NCBI RefSeq assembly: GCF_000341735.1
Contig: NZ_KB455575.1
Span: forward strand, 850,521-914,520
Direction: 5' to 3'
Length of the DNA stretch: 64,000 bases
DNA from: Methylotuvimicrobium buryatense 5G
GTDB lineage: Bacteria > Pseudomonadota > Gammaproteobacteria > Methylococcales > Methylomonadaceae
This document shows, in pieces, positions 28,716 through 37,671 of this stretch (within the stretch, counting starts at the first letter, position 1; every line of letters begins with the position of its first letter). The notes under the pieces were generated by a model, which saw only the letters and a program-made list of their open reading frames with translations, ran no database searches and had not been told where the DNA came from. The position numbers and the translations under genes are program-made.

Positions 28716-30062
28716 GTGAATCAAGACGACCCATTCGGCAATTACATCGATGACGACAAAACCATCCTCAGGCCTACGCCGGGCGGAAGAAAGTCCAAAC
28801 CTCAGGAGCCGATGCCGGCGCATTTACCCGATAATACGCCGATACCTCCTGAAGGCCTTCACGAACGAATCGTCTATTCGAAAGATAATCCGTTGACCGC
28901 CTGCGCGTTGTCATTGTTGTCTTTAGTCGCGCAATTACGCAATACCGCATCGCATCCGGACATTGCCGGTCTGAGAGATAATGTGATCAACGAAGTCAAG
29001 CGTTTCGAATCGAAGGCGCTAGGTCGCGGCGTATCGCCCGATCAAGTTCAGGCGGCGCGTTATTGTCTCTGTACCTTACTCGACGAAACGGTGCTTAATA
29101 CGCCTTGGGGCTGTAACAGTATATGGAGCACGCACAGCCTGTTGATTACTTTTCATAAGGAAGCTTGGGGCGGAGAAAAGTTTTTCCAAATTTTGAAGAA
29201 TATTATGCAGCAGCCCGGCACGCATCTGCATTTGTTGGAATTATTGTATTTTTGCCTTTGTCTCGGCTTCGAAGGGAAATACCGCATTCAGGAACACGGT
29301 ATGACCCGGCTTGAAGAAGTTCGGGAAAATCTATACCTAATCATACAGCGGCAGCGCGGCGATATTGAAAAAGAGTTGTCTATACAATGGCAGGGCATCA
29401 AAGACAAACGTAATGTGTTGACCCGCTTGGTGCCGCTATGGGTAATCGGCGCGGTGGTCGGTATGGTCCTGATGCTGGCCTATCTCGGCTATCTCTATTT
29501 CATCAATGCCGCGTCCAATCCATTGTTGGCAAAACTTTATGCGATCAAGGACGGCCTTGAGCCGCTACAAGTCGCAGTCGCTGAACCGTTGCCAGAAACG
29601 CCTAAATCTCCCGATACTCCTACAGCTTATTCATTGTATGACGATATTAGCGGTTTTCTTGCGCCGGAAATTGCGCGCGGCGAAGTCGTGTTAGAACGCA
29701 AGAACGACAAAATCGTGTTACGTATCATGGGTAAGGGGTTCTTCGCTTCCGCTAGCGACTCGGTGACCGCGAAATATTATCCGTTAATGAATAGAATCGG
29801 TGAAGCGCTGACCAAAGTTACCGGCAGTATTCTAGTTGTCGGTCATACCGACAGCGATCCGATTTTTTCAGCGAGATTTCCATCCAACTGGGATTTATCG
29901 CGAGCCCGCGCGCAATCGGTCGCCAATATGCTGAGCAGCAAACCGGATATCAGTGCGACTATTGCATCAGAAGGGCGTGCCGAAACTCAGCCGTTGGTGC
30001 CGAACGACAGTGCCGAGCATAAAGCAATGAACCGTCGTGTTGAAATCATTTTTTCAGGATAA
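28716..30062 (+). CDS. tssL: T6SS membrane protein TssL with C-terminal OmpA domain
   Basis: This is an inner-membrane protein of the trans-envelope complex. The GTG at 28716 is preferred, giving 448 residues from MNQDDPFGNY; an upstream TTG at 28689 lies inside tssK. A Pro-rich N-terminal tail precedes the DotU domain (about 60-235, with ARYCLCTLLDETVLNTPWG). A single membrane helix (LVPLWVIGAVVGMVLMLAYL) leads to a periplasmic OmpA-like domain (about 330-447, LVVGHTDSDPI, NRRVEIIFSG) that binds peptidoglycan. Extended TssL proteins of this type anchor the complex directly to the wall, which may matter because no tssJ lipoprotein gene is found. Confidence 0.96.
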   Translation: MNQDDPFGNYIDDDKTILRPTPGGRKSKPQEPMPAHLPDNTPIPPEGLHERIVYSKDNPLTACALSLLSLVAQLRNTASHPDIAGLRDNVINEVKRFESKALGRGVSPDQVQAARYCLCTLLDETVLNTPWGCNSIWSTHSLLITFHKEAWGGEKFFQILKNIMQQPGTHLHLLELLYFCLCLGFEGKYRIQEHGMTRLEEVRENLYLIIQRQRGDIEKELSIQWQGIKDKRNVLTRLVPLWVIGAVVGMVLMLAYLGYLYFINAASNPLLAKLYAIKDGLEPLQVAVAEPLPETPKSPDTPTAYSLYDDISGFLAPEIARGEVVLERKNDKIVLRIMGKGFFASASDSVTAKYYPLMNRIGEALTKVTGSILVVGHTDSDPIFSARFPSNWDLSRARAQSVANMLSSKPDISATIASEGRAETQPLVPNDSAEHKAMNRRVEIIFSG

Positions 30063-30217
30063 AGCGACAAGTGATCGCCTAAGGAGTGGAGACAGTTGAG
30101 GATGGTTTGCACTTATTTGCGTTGGATTGCCAACTCTCGGGCTTGTCCGGAATGGCAAGACTTTAACCCGGGTAAAACTTAGTTTATCGTATACATGGAT
30201 CTTTTCAGGGGATAATC

Positions 30218-30670
30218 ATGAAAACTATGCCATTCAAGAAGTTACTGCCGATTGCCGGACTGTTCGGTGCTTCCTTATTTTCATCGGTAACAACGGCTAT
30301 CGAAGTCAATAATTTAGATGCTTTCAAGGCCATTTTCGGACGCTATGCGCCCTCCGGTGACTGCAAAAAACAACCACAGATCATTGTCGACGAAACAGGA
30401 TTTACTTTTGAAGTCAATGGAAAATCAGAGAATGCGACCAACCCTGAATTTGCCGCCAGCTATGGCGGGAATTTTTACGAAGGCATAAGCCTCTGGTTTT
30501 TTCCCTATTACGATCCGAATAAAGAAAGACCGCTACTGCTGACCTTCAACGCGGGAGAAAAGCAAGGTGTGCTTTCGGTTGATACAGAATTTAACTATTC
30601 TGGCGGACCTAAATTGGAAGCCAAATATCAGAGCCTAGTGGACGGCTCGCCTTATAAGACTTGTCAATAA
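30218..30670 (+). CDS. Small secreted protein of unknown function in the T6SS operon
   Basis: This 150-residue protein has a clear Sec signal peptide (about 1-27, ending VTTA-IEV) and no lipobox cysteine, so it should be periplasmic or secreted. The mature part has two cysteines (about 48 and 149) that could form one disulphide, and alternating strand-like segments. It lies between tssL and tssM, ends 9 bases before tssM, and has a GGGGATAATC stretch before its ATG. I do not recognise a family. It is not a recognisable TssJ. It might replace TssJ function or protect against an effector; neither can be shown here. The gap before it (30063-30217) shows no gene. Confidence 0.75.
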   Translation: MKTMPFKKLLPIAGLFGASLFSSVTTAIEVNNLDAFKAIFGRYAPSGDCKKQPQIIVDETGFTFEVNGKSENATNPEFAASYGGNFYEGISLWFFPYYDPNKERPLLLTFNAGEKQGVLSVDTEFNYSGGPKLEAKYQSLVDGSPYKTCQ

Positions 30671-30679
30671 GGGACAAGC

Positions 30680-33600
30680 GTGAAAAAAATCATCGGTTTT
30701 TTCAAAAACAAATGGGTCATTCAACTGATCGGCATTATTGCCGTCAGCCTATTGATTTGGTTTTTCGGGTCGCTCATTGCAATAGCCGGACGTGTTCCTC
30801 TCGAATCCGAAGTTTTCAGGCTAATCACGATTTTAGTCATCGTCTTGCTTTGGGGTTTGAATAATCTGCGTATTCAGGTCAAAGCCAATCGTGCCAATAC
30901 GCAAATGGTCAATGAGCTGGTCGGGGGCGCCCAAGGAACGACCGGGCCCAGTCAAGTCGAGCAAGATAGCGAGGAGGAAATCGGCGAACTCGGTAAGCAT
31001 TTCGACGATGCGCTACGCACGCTAAAACAAATCAAAACTCAGTCGGGCCAGGGTCGTCAATATCTCTATGAATTACCCTGGTATATCATCATCGGGCCGC
31101 CGGGCTCCGGAAAAACCACCGCATTGATCAATTCGGGACTGGAATTTCCGCTGGCCGACAAATTCGGCAAAAACGCGGTCAAAGGCGTTGGCGGGACCCG
31201 CAATTGCGATTGGTGGTTTACCGATCAAGCGGTGCTGTTGGATACCGCCGGACGCTATACGACGCAAGACAGTCACGAGGCGGTCGATAAGGCGGCATGG
31301 CTCGGTTTTTTAAATTTGCTGAAAAAACATCGGCCGCGCAGACCGGTCAACGGCGTGCTGATCACGATGAGCCTGTCCGATTTGATCAAGCAGACCGAGG
31401 AGGAGCGAATTCAACATGCGCAAGCGATTCGGCAGCGTATTCAGGAGTTGCACGAACATTTCGGCATTCGCTTTCCGATCTATATGCTGTTTACCAAATG
31501 CGATCTGATTGCAGGTTTCAACGACTTCTTTGCCGATCTAGGCAAAGAAGAAAGAGCCCAAGTTTGGGGTGTTACTTTTCCTGAAGAAGATCAAGATCAT
31601 CCTATCGATGCTGTTGGTCGGGTCGGCGATGATTTTGATGGCCTGCTGGATCGTTTGAATGCGCGTTTGCCGAAAAGACTTCAAGAAGAGCGCGACTTGC
31701 AGCGCCGTCATTCGATTTTCGGCTTTCCGCAACGCATGGCTTTGCTGAAAGAGAGTTTGTTGGAGTTTCTCAAAGAGTGTTACGGCGCGAACCGATATCA
31801 ACAAGCCCCTTATCTCAGAGGCGTTTATTTTACCAGCGGGACGCAAGAAGGCACGCCGATCGACCGTCTGATGGGGATTTTGGCGAGTACTTTCAAACTC
31901 GATCGTTTTTCGGTGCCGATGTTCAGTGGCAAGGGAAAGAGTTTTTTCATTACCCGTTTGCTGAAAGATGTCATTTTCGACGAAGCGCTGATCGTCGGTT
32001 TGAACAAACGCTTAGAGCGTCGTTATGCCTTGCTTCGTCAGGTTGCATACGGTTCGGCACTGGCTGTGACATTATTAATGGTGGCGTTATGGACTTTTAG
32101 TTTTACTAGAAATCAATCGGCATTGAACGAGCTGAGTCAAAAGATTCAACAATACGAACAAATCGCGGCGAATTATCCGAATCGATCGGACTTTGCCGAC
32201 TTATTGCAACGCATGAATGCGATGCAAGACATTCAACAAGTTTATGGCGACGAAAAACCCTTTTCGATGCGTTTCGGCTTGTTTCAAGGCAGCAAAGTGC
32301 AACCGGTCATTAACGATACTTATGATCAAGTTTTATTGAAGCAGTTTTTTCCGTTGATCAAGACAAGGCTCGAACAACGTATACGAGGCGAAGAGGCGAA
32401 TAACCCCGAAATACTCTATGAACTCTTGAAAGTCTATTTGATGTTCGGCGAGCCCAAGCGGCTCGAGCCCGGCTTGGTGCGGCCATGGGTAGCTATCGAT
32501 TGGAAAAAAAATTATGCCGATGATGTTCAATTAGGCTTACTCGCTCATCTCGATAATTTACTCAAACTAAAAATAGAGCCCCAGACTCTCGACCCGCGTT
32601 TGGTTGCCGCAACGCGCCAAGTATTGAACCGGATTCCTGTCGCGCAGCAAGTCTATATGCGCATCAAGAGCGAGGCGATGCAGGACGGTAGCCGCGATCT
32701 CCGTTTGTCGGATGCGCTAGGGCCGAATGCGTCTCGGGTTTTTACGGTCGCGTCGGGAAAAATCGAACAGCAAGCCATTCCTTATTTGTTCACGCACGAC
32801 GGTTTTTATCAAGTTTTTCTAAAACAAAACAAAGTCTTGGCTAAAGAGACGGTCGAGGATAATTGGGTGTTGGGCGATGTCGGTAGAGCCCGCGCGCCCG
32901 ACCCCGACCGCTTGCAGCAAGACGTTCAGACCTATTACGACAAGGATTTCATCCAGTATTGGAGCGATATGCTTGGCAATCTAAAAATCAGAAGCGTCGG
33001 CAATATTCAACAATCGACCGAATTACTCGAATTCGCTTCGGCGCCCAACTCGCCGATTCGGCTATTATTGGAGACTATCGACAAGGAAACCTCCCTAACA
33101 CGCAAACCGCCAAGTCCTTTGGATGCTTTGGCGGCGGTCAAGGAAGGCGCGGAAAAAACAGTAGATTCGCGCACGCAAAAATTACTGCAAGCCGCACAAG
33201 CCGAAGGTGTCGTGCAAGCACCGACCGATCCGCCGGGCACAGCCGTCGAGCGCCATTTTCAACCGCTAGCTTCATTGGTAAGGAGCGTCGGCGGCGCCGG
33301 TGCGCCATTCGACCAGACCATCAATCTGCTCGGTCAGTTGTACGGTTTCATGATCGATTTGGGCAGCACTTCGGATAGCGGAGGCGCGGCGATACGGATT
33401 GCCGCACAACGTAGCGAAGGGGGCGGCGGAGGCGATGTCATGTCGCGCATGAAAATGGAATCGGCGCGTTTGCCAGAACCGTTAAAAAGCATGACCGAAA
33501 AACTGTCCAGCGGCAATTTGAATCTGATCATGGGGTCGAGCAAGGCGCAGCTCAATAAGCTTTGGCAGAGCGAGGTCATGCCGCTTTATAAATCGGGACT

Positions 33601-34243
33601 CGAAGGCCGTTATCCGCTGTCCAGACGCGCCACTCGAGAAATTACTTTGCAAGATTTTAGCCGGTTTTTTGCGCCGAATGGAATTCTGGATCAGTTTTTC
33701 AATGCCAATCTCAAGCCCTTTGTCGATACCAGCGGGCGTACTTGGCGTCTGATCGCTCAAAATAATCAATCCATCGGTATTTCGCAATCGGTGCTGATGC
33801 AGTTTCAGTATGCGGCAAAAATCCGTGAAGTGTTTTTTCAAGGAGGCAGTCAATTACCCTCCGTCCGATTCAATCTTAGACCGGTATCGCTCGATGCCAA
33901 AGCTTCACGGTTTTGGCTGAATTTGGAAGGTCAGCAATTGGATTACCGGCATGGTCCGGCGCGAAGTACGCAACTGCAGTGGCCTGGAACGGATGGAAGC
34001 GGTTCTGTGCGTTACGGTTTCGATACGTTGGATGGTCGTCAAGTCAGTCGTTCCGAGGAAGGCGCTTGGGCATGGTTTAGATTGCTCGATAAAGCTCGCA
34101 TTCAAATTACATCGCAGGACAGGTTCATGCTGACTTTTGCAATCGACAACCTGGAAGCACGCTATGAATTGAGCGCGACCAGCGTTGATAATCCGTTCGC
34201 CCTGAAAGAATTGCAAAATTTTCAATTTCCAACGAGCTTGTAA
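30680..34243 (+). CDS. tssM: T6SS membrane protein TssM (IcmF)
   Basis: This is an 1187-residue inner-membrane core protein. Two N-terminal membrane helices (about 10-60) precede a cytoplasmic NTPase-like domain with Walker A GPPGSGKTT and DTAGRYTTQDS. A third membrane helix near 460 leads to a large periplasmic part ending in the beta-sandwich that contacts TssJ in systems that have it (SVRFNLRPVSLDAKASRFWL). The start is GTG at 30680 with AAGGGA upstream. It overlaps the tagF-pppA start by one base, so they are translationally coupled. Confidence 0.97.
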   Translation: MKKIIGFFKNKWVIQLIGIIAVSLLIWFFGSLIAIAGRVPLESEVFRLITILVIVLLWGLNNLRIQVKANRANTQMVNELVGGAQGTTGPSQVEQDSEEEIGELGKHFDDALRTLKQIKTQSGQGRQYLYELPWYIIIGPPGSGKTTALINSGLEFPLADKFGKNAVKGVGGTRNCDWWFTDQAVLLDTAGRYTTQDSHEAVDKAAWLGFLNLLKKHRPRRPVNGVLITMSLSDLIKQTEEERIQHAQAIRQRIQELHEHFGIRFPIYMLFTKCDLIAGFNDFFADLGKEERAQVWGVTFPEEDQDHPIDAVGRVGDDFDGLLDRLNARLPKRLQEERDLQRRHSIFGFPQRMALLKESLLEFLKECYGANRYQQAPYLRGVYFTSGTQEGTPIDRLMGILASTFKLDRFSVPMFSGKGKSFFITRLLKDVIFDEALIVGLNKRLERRYALLRQVAYGSALAVTLLMVALWTFSFTRNQSALNELSQKIQQYEQIAANYPNRSDFADLLQRMNAMQDIQQVYGDEKPFSMRFGLFQGSKVQPVINDTYDQVLLKQFFPLIKTRLEQRIRGEEANNPEILYELLKVYLMFGEPKRLEPGLVRPWVAIDWKKNYADDVQLGLLAHLDNLLKLKIEPQTLDPRLVAATRQVLNRIPVAQQVYMRIKSEAMQDGSRDLRLSDALGPNASRVFTVASGKIEQQAIPYLFTHDGFYQVFLKQNKVLAKETVEDNWVLGDVGRARAPDPDRLQQDVQTYYDKDFIQYWSDMLGNLKIRSVGNIQQSTELLEFASAPNSPIRLLLETIDKETSLTRKPPSPLDALAAVKEGAEKTVDSRTQKLLQAAQAEGVVQAPTDPPGTAVERHFQPLASLVRSVGGAGAPFDQTINLLGQLYGFMIDLGSTSDSGGAAIRIAAQRSEGGGGGDVMSRMKMESARLPEPLKSMTEKLSSGNLNLIMGSSKAQLNKLWQSEVMPLYKSGLEGRYPLSRRATREITLQDFSRFFAPNGILDQFFNANLKPFVDTSGRTWRLIAQNNQSIGISQSVLMQFQYAAKIREVFFQGGSQLPSVRFNLRPVSLDAKASRFWLNLEGQQLDYRHGPARSTQLQWPGTDGSGSVRYGFDTLDGRQVSRSEEGAWAWFRLLDKARIQITSQDRFMLTFAIDNLEARYELSATSVDNPFALKELQNFQFPTSL

Positions 34244-35838
34244 TGACTTTGCCTCATTCGGAACCCGGGTTTTACGGCAAACTGCCGATATTGGGCGACT
34301 TTGTTTCCCGGCGTTTGCCGCGCGACTTTCTGAATCCTTGGGATAGTTGGCTGCAAAGCTCGATTACCGCCAGCAAGGAAGAATTGGGGAATGCTTGGCT
34401 GAACAGCTATTTAAGCAGCCCGATTTGGCGTTTTGCGTTGAGTCCCGGTGTTTGCGGCAATTCCGCCTGGGCCGGTATTCTGATGCCCAGTGTCGATAAG
34501 GTCGGACGTTATTTTCCGTTGACGGTTGCGGCGAGCATCGACAGCGGCAATTGCTTGGCTTATTTGATGTCTTCGGCCGAACAGTGGTTTGAGCATCTCG
34601 AAGAAGCCGCATTGAGCGGCCTGGAAGACGGGCTCGATCCTGAAGTATTCGATCGATTGATCAAAAATATTCCCGCAGCGCCGTTATCGACGTCTGAGAT
34701 TCCAAGCAATGTTCGGGATATGCGCAAAAATGCCGGAAAAAATGCATTTTATCTGTCGATGACTCGTCCTGAATCGATTGCCGATGCCTTTGTCGGATTG
34801 AGTGCATCGTTAATGAACCGGTTTGTTCCCGGCTTTACGCTATGGTCTACCGGTGGCTCCGAAGATCAGTCTCCGGCATTGTTGGCTTGCGAAGGTTTAC
34901 CTCCTATCGCTGCCTTCTCCGGATTTCTAAATGGACTTATTACGCAAAGAGGGTGGGATATTGAAAAAGGTGCAGTTCCGGAAAACCTCGATAAATTACG
35001 CCAACCGGCTAGTACGGCTGAGATTTTCGTCGAGAAGACTCAGAATATTGAAAATGAGCATGATACCGTACCGATCTATATGACGGCTGAAACCTTGTCG
35101 GACCAAAGCGAAGGGCATTGGCAATCTTGGGCTCTCACCGATACGGGTAAACGCCGTAAATTCAATGAAGATTCAATACTCGACAGGCCTGAAGCCGGTC
35201 TTTGGGCGGTTGCCGACGGAATGGGCGGACATAAGGCAGGGGATGTAGCCAGTCAACTGATTGTCGAGAGTTTGAACAAAGTCTCGCCGAGTTCTGATTT
35301 AGAAGCGTATTGTAAAGATGTTTTTGCCTGTATCGTTCATGTCAATAAGGAATTGCGGCAGCTTTCTAGAACCCGCTATAACGATTCTATTGTTGGCAGC
35401 ACCGTTCTAGTATTGATCGGTAATTCAAATCGTTGCGCGTTTTTGTGGGCGGGAGACAGTCGCTTATATCGGCTAAGAGACAATAAATTGGAGCAACTGA
35501 CCCGTGATCATTGCGCTGAAAATGAGATTGCGCCGGAACAATCGGTTTCTTCGGCAGGTTGGACGGTTAAACAGTCGAATGTCATCACTCGTGCCGTCGG
35601 AGCCGATGACGAATTGGAGCTGGATTGCGGCTACTCCGATGTGCGTCTCGGGGATTTGTTTTTGTTAAGTAGCGATGGTTTGGATAAAGAACTCAGCTTT
35701 AATGAAATTGAGTCTATACTGCTGAATCATAGTTTGAAAACGAGTGCTAGGGCATTGCTTGATCTCGCTCTTGATAGAGGCGCTAGAGACAATGTCAGTG
35801 TAATTGTCGTCAGTACCACCGACAATTCGGTTGAATGA
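34243..35838 (+). CDS. tagF-pppA: TagF-PppA fusion: T6SS repressor domain plus PP2C phosphatase
   Basis: This is a 531-residue fusion. Residues about 1-250 are TagF (PGFYGKLPILGDFVSRRLPR, then WDSWLQ), a protein that represses T6SS assembly post-translationally. Residues about 292-528 are a PP2C serine/threonine phosphatase with metal-binding motifs RKFNEDS, VADGMGGHKAGD, AGDSRLYR and ARDNVSVIVV. In other bacteria PppA counters PpkA at the Fha protein, and a TagF-PppA fusion is known in Agrobacterium. Fusing two negative regulators fits a shared role in switching the system off. No ppkA kinase gene is visible in the window. Confidence 0.95.
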   Translation: MTLPHSEPGFYGKLPILGDFVSRRLPRDFLNPWDSWLQSSITASKEELGNAWLNSYLSSPIWRFALSPGVCGNSAWAGILMPSVDKVGRYFPLTVAASIDSGNCLAYLMSSAEQWFEHLEEAALSGLEDGLDPEVFDRLIKNIPAAPLSTSEIPSNVRDMRKNAGKNAFYLSMTRPESIADAFVGLSASLMNRFVPGFTLWSTGGSEDQSPALLACEGLPPIAAFSGFLNGLITQRGWDIEKGAVPENLDKLRQPASTAEIFVEKTQNIENEHDTVPIYMTAETLSDQSEGHWQSWALTDTGKRRKFNEDSILDRPEAGLWAVADGMGGHKAGDVASQLIVESLNKVSPSSDLEAYCKDVFACIVHVNKELRQLSRTRYNDSIVGSTVLVLIGNSNRCAFLWAGDSRLYRLRDNKLEQLTRDHCAENEIAPEQSVSSAGWTVKQSNVITRAVGADDELELDCGYSDVRLGDLFLLSSDGLDKELSFNEIESILLNHSLKTSARALLDLALDRGARDNVSVIVVSTTDNSVE

Positions 35839-35846
35839 AAGAATTG

Positions 35847-36015
35847 AACCTAAAAAAGCATTTCACCATTAAGATCATGAAGAATAAGAAGTTAATTCAA
35901 TAACTTGTTATTCGTTTGTATTGAACTTTCGTTCACCCAAGAGGAAAGCGGGAATGTTTAGGTAATCTCTTGAAATACTTCATGAGCTCCATGGTTAAAC
36001 TGCCGAATTTAGGTT
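35847..36015. repeat. Repeat D, copy 2, upstream of tssA
   Basis: This is a direct copy of the block at 22981-23139, starting AACCTAAAAAAGCATTTCAC and ending with the inverted sequence TTTAGGTT, so the ends form a short inverted repeat here. It fills the gap between tagF-pppA and tssA and stops about 17 bases before the tssA ribosome-binding site. It may separate the two halves of the T6SS cluster transcriptionally, but no promoter or terminator is obvious in it. Confidence 0.8.
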
Positions 36016-36046
36016 GAATACAATTGTCGTTTAAGGAGTGAGTGCA

Positions 36047-37090
36047 TTGAGTATTGATATCGAAAAATATTTACAGGACATCGATCCTAATAATGTTTGC
36101 GGTGACGATCTGGAATACGATCCCGCTTTTATCGCGTTGGAGCAAGACATAATCGGCAAGCCCGAACAGCAAATCGGCGATACCATTCAAGAAGCCGAAC
36201 CGCCGGACTGGCGGGAAATTAAAAAAAGCGCCGAAGCCTTATTAGCACGAACCCGCGATTTAAGAATCCTGGTTTATTACTTGCGCGCCTTGGTTGCGCT
36301 CGAAGGACTTACCGGTCTTAGCGAAGGATTAAAGTTAATCGACACATTGTTGGCAAAGCGCTGGGAAGTTTTATACCCTCGGCTCGATCCCGATGACGAC
36401 AACGATCCCACGGAACGCGTCAATATTTTGATGGCTTTATGCGATCATGAAACGATGTTGCGTCCTTTGCAGCTTGTCGATTTAGTCGAGTCGAAAGCAT
36501 TAGGCCGTTTTTGTTTTCGCGATGTCATGATAGCCTCCGAGAAAATGACGGTTTCCGAGGGTGAGAATGCGCCGAAATTAGGGACTATCGAAGCCGCCGT
36601 TCAAGATAGCGATATTGTTGCATTACAAAGTAATTTGGCATCGATCGTGGCAAGCACCGATAGCCTGAATAGTTTGGAAGACTTCGTTACTAAGCACGTC
36701 GGTATCAACAATGCTCCTAACTTCGATGCGCTTAGGCACTTATTGAAGGAGTTCGTGCATTTGTTATCGGGCTGGCTGGAGTCACGCGGGGTCGACGACA
36801 TCGAAGCCTCGCCGTCCGAGATCGAAAGCACAAGCGAAATAACAAGCAAACCTCAAGCTTCCCAAAAGTCGATATCAGGTGCGATCAACAACAGTCAAGA
36901 CGTCATCAATGCGCTCAAGTTGATTTGCGACTATTACAAAAAAAACGAACCGTCGAGTCCTGTACCGTTGCTTCTTGAGCGGGCGCAGCGGCTAGTCGGA
37001 AAAAGTTTCATGGATGCACTCATGGATATTGCGCCGGACGGCGTTAGCCAAGCCAGTATCATCATGGGGGCTAAGAGTGAAGATGAATAA
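36047..37090 (+). CDS. tssA: T6SS assembly protein TssA (ImpA-N domain)
   Basis: This is a baseplate and tail-assembly cap protein. The TTG at 36047 is preferred, giving 347 residues starting MSIDIEKYLQDID. The AAGGAG at 36033-36038 overlaps the alternative GTG at 36038, leaving no room for that start, but it is 8 bases from the TTG. The ImpA_N domain (about 1-150) shows DPNNVCGDDLEYDPAF and PPDWREIKKSAEALL. A variable middle (about 235-280) precedes a C-terminal helical segment (INALKLICDYYKKNEPSSPV, then LLLERAQRLVGKSF). Confidence 0.95.
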   Translation: MSIDIEKYLQDIDPNNVCGDDLEYDPAFIALEQDIIGKPEQQIGDTIQEAEPPDWREIKKSAEALLARTRDLRILVYYLRALVALEGLTGLSEGLKLIDTLLAKRWEVLYPRLDPDDDNDPTERVNILMALCDHETMLRPLQLVDLVESKALGRFCFRDVMIASEKMTVSEGENAPKLGTIEAAVQDSDIVALQSNLASIVASTDSLNSLEDFVTKHVGINNAPNFDALRHLLKEFVHLLSGWLESRGVDDIEASPSEIESTSEITSKPQASQKSISGAINNSQDVINALKLICDYYKKNEPSSPVPLLLERAQRLVGKSFMDALMDIAPDGVSQASIIMGAKSEDE

Positions 37091-37137
37091 ATTAGGCTCG
37101 GAATTTCTGTTACAAATTTCTATCGAGGAGGTGTTAA

Positions 37138-37668
37138 ATGGCTGAAAGCAGTCAAAAATTTATCGCGCGTAATCGCGCGCCGCGAGTACAAATCGAATAC
37201 GATGTCGAACTCTATGGCGCGGAGAAAAAGGTTCAATTGCCTTTCGTGATGGGAGTACTCGCGGATCTGTCGGGAAAACCTGCCGATCCATTGGCGCCTG
37301 TCGCGGACCGAAAAATGCTCGAAATCGATGTCGACAATTTCAATGAACGATTGAAGGCAATGAAACCTCGGGTCGCATTTACAGTACCCAACACCTTAAC
37401 AGGCGAAGGCAATTTGAATGTCGATCTTACTTTCGAAAGCATGGATGATTTTTCGCCGGCGGCCGTGGCAAGAAAAGTAGATGGACTCAATAAATTGCTG
37501 GAAGCGAGAACGCAATTGGCTAATTTAGTCACTTACATGGATGGTAAAGGCGGCGCCGAGGAATTGATAGCGAAAGTAATCAATGATCCGGCTTTATTGC
37601 AGTCGCTGACCGCAGCGCCGAAGCCGGCCGATACAGCCGAAGCAAAAACCGAGGAAGGGGGAGAGTAA
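37138..37668 (+). CDS. tssB: T6SS contractile sheath small subunit TssB (VipA)
   Basis: This 176-residue protein forms the contractile sheath with TssC. Conserved parts are SQKFIARNRAPRVQIEYDVE, LPFVMGVLADLSG and VDNFNERLKAMKPR. It has a strong GAGGAGG ribosome-binding site upstream of the ATG, fitting high expression. tssC follows 3 bases after the stop. Confidence 0.98.
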   Translation: MAESSQKFIARNRAPRVQIEYDVELYGAEKKVQLPFVMGVLADLSGKPADPLAPVADRKMLEIDVDNFNERLKAMKPRVAFTVPNTLTGEGNLNVDLTFESMDDFSPAAVARKVDGLNKLLEARTQLANLVTYMDGKGGAEELIAKVINDPALLQSLTAAPKPADTAEAKTEEGGE

Positions 37669-37671
37669 ACC

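Noticed and set aside
30218..30670. Idea that the small secreted protein is TssJ
   Set aside because: It has a normal signal peptide with no lipobox cysteine, and TssJ is a lipoprotein; the strand pattern is not clearly transthyretin-like.
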